Source of the DNA: an uncultured Selenomonas sp.
Lineage (GTDB): Bacteria > Bacillota > Negativicutes > Selenomonadales > Selenomonadaceae
Direction: 5' to 3'
Assembly: GCA_905373085.1 (NCBI GenBank)
Contig: CAJPRR010000100.1
Span: forward strand, 1 to 8,368
Length of the DNA stretch: 8,368 bases
Positions within the stretch are counted from its first letter, which is position 1; every line of letters starts with the position of its first letter. A program made the translations under genes and the position numbers. The notes beneath the pieces were generated by a model, which saw nothing but the letters and a program-made list of their open reading frames with translations, was not told where the DNA came from and ran no database searches. Positions 4,414 through 8,368 of this stretch are shown piece after piece.

Positions 4414-4971
4414 ATGATGAAACCGGATGGATTTGATTCGGCGATGGCAATCAAGGGCGGGGGCTTCCCACAGCTGCCGCCGGGCGGATATATCTGCCGC
4501 ATTGTCGAGGCAAAGGAGCAGCACTCGAAGAGCGGGCGCAACATGCTCGTGCTCGGCCTCGACATCGCCGAGGGGGAGTACAAGGACTTCTACCTCAAGC
4601 AGTTCCAGCGCCGCCATGAGGAGAACCCGGATGCGAAGTGGCCGTGCCTCTACTACCAGCTGACGGACGGCGACAGCGTGGGAAGGCTCAAAGGGCTGCT
4701 CATGGCGTTGGAGGAGTCGAACGATGGATTCAGCCTCGCCTCATGGGACTGGGACGAGAAGAAGCTCAAGAAGCTCCTCTGCTGCGGCGTGTTCCGCGAG
4801 GAGGAGTATCTGAACCACGAAAACAAGGTGCGCACGAGCGTCAAGTGCATCTCCATCCTGCCGAAGGCGGACTTGCCGACGGTGAAAGTGCCCGAGAAGA
4901 AGACGCTTGAGCCGCTGCAGCAGAACAATGGCGGCTGGGGGAACATCCCTGACGAGGACATTCCTTTCTGA
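4414..4971 (+). CDS. DUF669-type phage ssDNA-binding protein (185 aa)
   Basis: The N-terminal region FPQLPPGGYICRIVEAKEQHSKSGRNMLVLGLDIAEGEYKDFY (about 18-60) matches the DUF669 pattern: a proline-glycine opening, then beta strands, and K-S-G-x-x-M before a D-I-A-E-G-E-Y strand. The middle holds LKGLLMALEESN and the W-D-x-x-L-x-x-K-L-x-x-C-G-V-F-R-E-E-E-Y segment. The C-terminus is GWGNIPDEDIPF, an acidic tip ending D-I-P-F like bacterial SSB, which recruits partner proteins. The protein should coat ssDNA during replication and annealing and partner the upstream ATPase. The ATG at 4414 is chosen because AGGAGG (4399-4404) is nine bases away; the frame upstream to 4357 looks non-coding. TGATG overlap couples it to the HNH gene. 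Confidence 0.85.
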   Translation: MMKPDGFDSAMAIKGGGFPQLPPGGYICRIVEAKEQHSKSGRNMLVLGLDIAEGEYKDFYLKQFQRRHEENPDAKWPCLYYQLTDGDSVGRLKGLLMALEESNDGFSLASWDWDEKKLKKLLCCGVFREEEYLNHENKVRTSVKCISILPKADLPTVKVPEKKTLEPLQQNNGGWGNIPDEDIPF

Positions 4972-5633
4972 TGCTGACGACAGGAACGCTCGCGAAGGAG
5001 ACGGAGAAGGGCTTCTGGCTCTTTGTCCCCGTCTCTTCTGAGCGGGAGAGGGCAGAGATTCGGCGGGCGGCGAGAGTCGCTGCGGTGGAGTTCTCCGACG
5101 CGTGGACGATCACGGCAGAGCAGCGGAAGAAGGCCTATGTGCTGATCCGCTGCATCGCCGAGTGGTGGAGCGACACGCCCGCCGAGTGCATGAAGGAACT
5201 GTCGAAGTTGATGTTTCGCGAGGTCGAGCCGAGCATCGAGCGAGAGCCGTTCAGCCTTTCCGACTGCGACCGAACGACGGCAAGGCTCTACATCACGTAC
5301 CTCATCGAGTTCTGCCTGCTGAACGACGTGCCGTGCGGCGAGCCGATGTACAAGCTCGCCGAGGACTTGCCCAAGTACACATGGGCGTGCCTCATGAAAA
5401 AGCGGTGCGTCGTCTGCGGCAGGAAAGCGGAGCTGCACCATGTCGATCATGTGCAGACGAACCGCGAGAAGATAAGCCACATTGGCATGAGGGCGCTGCC
5501 GCTCTGTCGCAAGCATCACAATGAGGTGCACGGCATGGGCGAAAAGGATTTTTTACGGAAGTACATCTTGGAGCCTGTGAAAATTGACGAGCAGATTGCA
5601 GATGTCTACAGGCTGCGAAAGAAAGCGAGGTGA
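4971..5633 (+). CDS. Putative HNH nuclease-like protein (220 aa)
   Basis: Residues 1-140 are a helical N-terminal region of the phage putative HNHc-nuclease type, with ITAEQRKKAYVLIRCIAEW near 47-65 and TTARLYITYLIEFC near 102-115. The C-terminal part carries an HNH signature with zinc ligands: C146-x2-C149, the ELHHVDH segment with H156, H157 and H160, then LCRKHHNEVH with C179, H182, H183, N184 and H187. Such proteins occur next to ssDNA-binding and annealing genes in Firmicute phages and are thought to process recombination or replication intermediates. The C-terminus is basic. Its ATG overlaps the stop of the ssDNA-binding protein gene by one base. Whether it cuts DNA has not been shown by anything here, but the metal/catalytic residues are present. 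Confidence 0.8.
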   Translation: MLTTGTLAKETEKGFWLFVPVSSERERAEIRRAARVAAVEFSDAWTITAEQRKKAYVLIRCIAEWWSDTPAECMKELSKLMFREVEPSIEREPFSLSDCDRTTARLYITYLIEFCLLNDVPCGEPMYKLAEDLPKYTWACLMKKRCVVCGRKAELHHVDHVQTNREKISHIGMRALPLCRKHHNEVHGMGEKDFLRKYILEPVKIDEQIADVYRLRKKAR

Positions 5634-5638
5634 GGGAT

Positions 5639-5944
5639 ATGTTTGTTGTCAAAGATTTGGAGCGACTGAAGGAGTATGGCTTTTGCGACATGGGATATAA
5701 AAACTCAAAAGGCAGGGCAATCTATCGAAAGGAGATTGGTGAATCCCAATATGATTGCGCCTCAGCATTTCTGTCGCTCATTGTGAATGCTGAAGGCGAA
5801 AGGGAGAATGAGATTGTGGCTTGCTGCGAACCGGCTTTAGCCCCGGATATAAAGGGTGTTTGCCCTGTGATGTGGGCATTCGATGAAATTTCTCAGATGT
5901 TGAATGATGATGTGATTATGTGGAGCAAGCTCCATAGACCATAG
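5639..5944 (+). CDS. Hypothetical protein (101 aa)
   Basis: I do not recognise this protein. It is a mixed alpha/beta acidic protein (MFVVKDLERLKEYGFCDMGYKNSKGRAIYRKEIGES...) with a C-terminal helix EISQMLNDDVIMWSKLH. The ATG at 5639 is preferred to an in-frame GTG at 5630 that overlaps the upstream stop; AGGTGAGG lies just upstream of the ATG. The gene is clearly AT-richer and uses more A/T-ending codons than the HNH gene before it, as does the first part of the next gene. This suggests an inserted accessory gene or a modular exchange. The family-like opening (KDLERLKEYGF) resembles many small phage proteins without a known role. Confidence 0.65.
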   Translation: MFVVKDLERLKEYGFCDMGYKNSKGRAIYRKEIGESQYDCASAFLSLIVNAEGERENEIVACCEPALAPDIKGVCPVMWAFDEISQMLNDDVIMWSKLHRP

Positions 5945-5964
5945 GAGAGACGAGGTGGTGAACA

Positions 5965-6870
5965 GTGTTTAGCATGATTAACCAGCTGACGGCATTCGGA
6001 AGAATCAGTATTGACAATCTTTCGGCGGTGGCTCAATCCCTCTATCTCAGATTGATTCTGATTGATAACGGGCTTGGCTGGCCGGAACATTTCTACGCTT
6101 CAAATTCTCGGTTGATGACAGAGGCAGGAATTAACAGCGAGAAAACACTCATCACAGCAAGAAATCAGTTAATCCAGATGGGGCTTGTCGAGTACAGAAA
6201 AGGTACTGCCAAAGGAAAAGTGAGCACGTACAAGCTCAAAATTATCCCGACTACTGTATCAACTACTGGTGTAACTACTGTAGGAACTACTGGCGTAACG
6301 GCTGGCGCAACTACTGGCGTAACGGCTGGCGTAACGGCTGGCGTAACGGGCGTCTATATGACAGACCAATATAGACAAGATAAGACTAGACAAGACAAGA
6401 CAGAGAGAGAAGACGACGACGCGCATGTGCGTGTGCAGGCGTGCGTGCGCGAGCAAGGGCTTCCGAAAATTTCCACGGAGGTGAAGTCTGCCTTCGAGGG
6501 AGTGTTCCGCCCATTGGCAGGCCTCAAGGATTTGGAGCGCCTTTCTTGCCTCTTGGAGGAGTTCGGCAGAAGGGGCGTGCTCTCAGCCATTGCGCAAGCG
6601 AGGGAGAGGCCGCAAGGTTTGGAGCGCATCTACGACCCGTTCAGCTGGATGCGCACGGTTTTGCTGACGGAGCGTTCTCCCTCTTCACGCGCCGAAGGCG
6701 CAGGGCGAGCCTCAGAGGCAAAAAGAGAGCCGCGCCTGAGGGACTTCACGCACGTCGATCCGAAGGCGTACGCCGAGGAGCTGGCGCAAAAGAACGAGGA
6801 GCTGTACGAGCGTTCGGGAGGAGACATCTATGGCATTTTTGGCGGATCTGGGGCAGCTCGCGAGTCCTGA
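5965..6870 (+). CDS. Phage replication initiator / replisome organizer (301 aa)
   Basis: Residues about 15-93 form a winged helix-turn-helix (AVAQSLYLRLILIDNGLGWPEHFYASNSRLMTEAG..., then the EKTLITARNQLIQMGLVEYRKG recognition and wing). This matches the DnaD-like N-terminal domain of Firmicute phage initiators that bind the phage origin. Residues about 95-130 are a low-complexity T/G/V repeat encoded by 12-bp tandem repeats, followed by QDKTRQDKTEREDDD. The C-terminal part (about 170-235) has the FEGVFRP...GLERIYDPFSWMRTVL pattern of DnaD/helicase-loader-like domains. The GTG at 5965 is chosen because AGGTGG (5953-5958) is six bases away; the ATG at 5974 is 15 bases from it. The gene overlaps dnaB by 41 bases, so the initiator probably recruits that helicase. 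The 5' half is AT-richer than the 3' half. Confidence 0.8.
   Translation: MFSMINQLTAFGRISIDNLSAVAQSLYLRLILIDNGLGWPEHFYASNSRLMTEAGINSEKTLITARNQLIQMGLVEYRKGTAKGKVSTYKLKIIPTTVSTTGVTTVGTTGVTAGATTGVTAGVTAGVTGVYMTDQYRQDKTRQDKTEREDDDAHVRVQACVREQGLPKISTEVKSAFEGVFRPLAGLKDLERLSCLLEEFGRRGVLSAIAQARERPQGLERIYDPFSWMRTVLLTERSPSSRAEGAGRASEAKREPRLRDFTHVDPKAYAEELAQKNEELYERSGGDIYGIFGGSGAARES
6249..6344 (+). repeat. Array of eight 12-bp tandem repeats, candidate replication-origin iterons
   Basis: Units run AACTACTGGTGT, AACTACTGTAGG, AACTACTGGCGT, AACGGCTGGCGC, AACTACTGGCGT, AACGGCTGGCGT, AACGGCTGGCGT (6261-6344), with a first degenerate unit at 6249-6260 and a partial one at 6345-6350. They lie inside the initiator gene right after its DNA-binding domain. 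Phages from lambda (gene O) to Firmicute phages often have their origin as repeats inside the initiator gene, so these are likely binding sites. Translation gives a four-residue T-T/A-G-V repeat. Confidence 0.7.
6351..6412 (+). other. Purine-biased AT-richer stretch with 15-bp direct repeats; candidate unwinding region
   Basis: Just after the iteron-like array, two 15-bp direct repeats with one mismatch (6372-6386 and 6387-6401, core TAGACAAGA) lie back to back. They are followed by alternating GA, giving a strongly purine-rich plus strand. This AT-richer, strand-skewed stretch next to iterons is where a DNA-unwinding element would be expected. It encodes RQDKTRQDKTERE. The functional role is inference. 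Confidence 0.4.
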
Positions 6871-8182
6871 GGTCGAGGCGGAAGTGCTGGGCGCGATCCT
6901 CACGAAGCCGGACAAGATTTACGAGCTTTCGGGAGTCCTCCGTCCGCGCGACTTCTACCGCGAGACGCACCGCGTCGTCTACCGCACGATGCTCGCCATG
7001 GCGGAAAAGCGCCAACCCGTCGAGCTGACGAGCCTCGTCGAGGAGCTGAAAGCGCGGGGAGAACTCGCGAAGATCGGCGGCATCCCGTTCGTGGCGGGGT
7101 TGGGCAATTCGGCGTTCACTGCGGCATACTTGCCGCAGCATGTCGAAAAGCTCAAGGAGTACGCGCAGCGGCGGGCGCTCATCGGCATCGCTGAGGAGGT
7201 GGCGGCAGCTGCGCAGAACCTTGGCGAACCGGTCGACATCGCGGGCATCCAGTCGCGCGTCGCCGATGCCGCGATGGGCAAGGAGCAGGGGATCACGACG
7301 ATGACGGACGACTTGCTCGCCTTTTCCGAGTGGATGTTTCAGCAGCAGGAAAAGGGAGACCAAGGCGTGCTGTCGGGGCTGTCGACGCTCGACATCATGA
7401 CGCACGGATGGCAGCCGGGCGACCTCGTGATCCTCGCCGCGCGTCCGTCGATGGGAAAATCCGCGCTCGCCCTCTCGTTCGCACTGGCGGCCGCATTGAC
7501 GCACAAGAAGCACGTCGCGTACTTCTCGCTGGAGATGAGCAAGAGTCAGCTCCTCTCGCGCATGATTGCGAACATCTCCGGCATCGACTCGCGGCGCATC
7601 TCGCATCCGAGCGGCCTCAGGGAGGAGGAGCACGAGAGAGTCTTTCAGGCGAGCGACATCCTCTCCGAGGCGACGCTCTACCTCCAGACGGACGACGCGG
7701 ACACGCCGCTCAAGGTCTACAGCAAGGCACGGCAGATTCAGGGGCGCTACGGCCTCGACATGATCGTGATCGACCACATGCACCTCATGTCGGGCGGCCG
7801 CAAGGGCGACGAGGGAAACCGCGTGCAGGAGATGAGCTACATCTCGCGTCAGCTCAAGCTCATGGCGATGGAGTTCTCCGTTCCCGTCGTAGCATTGGCG
7901 CAGCTCTCGCGGGCGGTGGAGAGCCGGCAGGACAAGCGGCCGCAGCTCTCCGACCTCCGCGACAGCGGCAGCATCGAGCAAGACGCTGACCTCGTGCTCA
8001 TGATGTACCGCGAGGCGTATTACAACGAGCAACTCAAAGATGACCTCGTGGAGCTGGCGGTTAAAAAGTTTCGCAACGGCGTATTAGGCACGGTCAGTCT
8101 GGAATTTTGCAAGGAGCTGTCGCGCTTCGCGGTCGTGCCGTTTGGCGGGAGACATGTGGACGAGAAGGACTTGCCCATCTAG
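6830..8182 (+). CDS. dnaB: Replicative DNA helicase, DnaB family (450 aa)
   Basis: The DnaB layout is complete. The N-terminal domain is at about 10-115 (ASPEVEAEVLGAIL, DFYRETHRVVYRTM, PVELTSLVEELK, GGIPFVAGL), then a linker and the RecA-like motor from about 178. Walker A is AARPSMGKSA (203-212; serine replaces the usual threonine), the catalytic glutamate is in YFSLEMS (E235), and Walker B is MIVIDHMHLM (311-320). The motif ALAQLSRAVE leads into KRPQLSDLRDSGSIEQDADLV (369-389), and the finger region is KKFRNG (412-417). The hexamer unwinds DNA 5' to 3' at the fork. Start ATG 6830 has GGAGGAG just upstream, inside the initiator gene. The strongly GC-ending codons differ from the AT-richer 5' half of the initiator gene. 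Length is normal for phage and bacterial DnaB. Confidence 0.95.
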   Translation: MAFLADLGQLASPEVEAEVLGAILTKPDKIYELSGVLRPRDFYRETHRVVYRTMLAMAEKRQPVELTSLVEELKARGELAKIGGIPFVAGLGNSAFTAAYLPQHVEKLKEYAQRRALIGIAEEVAAAAQNLGEPVDIAGIQSRVADAAMGKEQGITTMTDDLLAFSEWMFQQQEKGDQGVLSGLSTLDIMTHGWQPGDLVILAARPSMGKSALALSFALAAALTHKKHVAYFSLEMSKSQLLSRMIANISGIDSRRISHPSGLREEEHERVFQASDILSEATLYLQTDDADTPLKVYSKARQIQGRYGLDMIVIDHMHLMSGGRKGDEGNRVQEMSYISRQLKLMAMEFSVPVVALAQLSRAVESRQDKRPQLSDLRDSGSIEQDADLVLMMYREAYYNEQLKDDLVELAVKKFRNGVLGTVSLEFCKELSRFAVVPFGGRHVDEKDLPI

Positions 8183-8185
8183 GGG

Positions 8186-8368
8186 GTGGCGGAAACGGAA
8201 TGGCTGAAAAGATTGCCGAAAGCCGAGAGGCAAAAGGCGAGGCTCTGGCTCGCGCTCAGATGCAAGGCGGTCGAGATGCGTTTTTCGGGCGCGATGGACA
8301 GGGCGACAGCGAGGCGCATGGTGGCGGAAATCAACCGCAAGGTCGAGCGCCTTGCCGAGGAGGGAGCG
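8186..8368 (+). CDS. 5' part of a hypothetical gene after dnaB (partial)
   Basis: The frame stays open from a GTG three bases after the dnaB stop to the window end. It gives a basic helical protein (VAETEWLKRLPKAERQKARLW...RMVAEINRKVERLAEEGA). Its codons end mostly in G/C like dnaB, which supports this frame. The start is uncertain: the GTG overlaps AGGGGGTG (8181-8188). That binding site would better serve an ATG at 8200 in another frame, but that frame has atypical codons and a low-complexity glycine-rich product. The product is not recognised. Confidence 0.5.
   Translation, partial: MAETEWLKRLPKAERQKARLWLALRCKAVEMRFSGAMDRATARRMVAEINRKVERLAEEGA

Noticed and set aside
4653..5531. Minus-strand open frame of 292 codons opposite the ssDNA-binding and HNH genes
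   Set aside because: Antisense shadow of two well-supported genes; low-complexity composition.
6249..6344. Repeat array considered as CRISPR
   Set aside because: Units are 12 bp, directly adjoining, in frame with a protein, and have no spacers.
6746..8032. Long open frame on the minus strand opposite dnaB (428 codons)
   Set aside because: It mirrors dnaB, whose motifs are complete. The predicted product is rich in R/H/E/L as expected from the antisense of GC-ending codons, with no ribosome binding site logic.

Overview
The window looks like the left (early) half of a prophage or phage genome from a fairly GC-rich, low-GC-phylum bacterium. I infer a Firmicute, plausibly a Negativicute such as Selenomonas or a relative. 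The reasons are purine-rich Shine-Dalgarno sites (AGGAGG and a recurring AGGGGGTG), ATGA/TGATG start-stop overlaps, and a gene set typical of Firmicute temperate phages: a Gam-like nuclease inhibitor, a RecA-fold (Sak4-like) ATPase, a DUF669-type ssDNA-binding protein, a putative HNH nuclease, a winged-helix replication initiator and a DnaB helicase. The genus is a guess.

Layout. 1-342: the end of one gene and a small unknown gene on the plus strand. 299-856: a three-helix membrane protein on the minus strand. It has a promoter/operator-like region at 877-908 and an intrinsic terminator at 241-278 that lies inside the convergent plus-strand gene. 995-2180: a run of small early genes (helical protein, one-helix membrane protein, HTH protein, 43-aa protein). 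2187-2789: a protein with three zinc-knuckle repeats, whose 3' end carries a strong hairpin element. 2820-5633: a recombination/ssDNA module. 5639-8182: a small AT-richer gene followed by the replication module, initiator plus DnaB, with a tandem 12-bp repeat array inside the initiator gene that may be the phage origin. 8186-8368: the start of one more gene.

The most interesting find is in the 157-bp gap 1509-1665. The plus strand of 1509-1589 folds as a complete type II hammerhead self-cleaving ribozyme: GAAA, stem III closed by a GCAA loop, U-C cleavage site, stem I, CUGAUGA, and a two-part stem II. A perfect 5-bp pseudoknot joins loop I to the internal loop of stem II. Predicted cleavage is between 1539 and 1540. 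The ribozyme begins on the base after the stop codon of the upstream gene, and an 11-bp alternative helix with downstream RNA (1631-1641) could undo stem II. Cleavage may therefore be coupled to translation or to transcript length, and would separate the first small genes from the HTH gene and the replication operon.

How the genes fit together (inference): the minus-strand membrane protein is probably expressed separately, perhaps in the lysogen. The plus-strand genes form one long early operon processed at the hammerhead. Gam protects DNA ends, while the ATPase, ssDNA-binding protein and HNH protein handle annealing/recombination. The initiator binds repeats in its own gene and loads DnaB.
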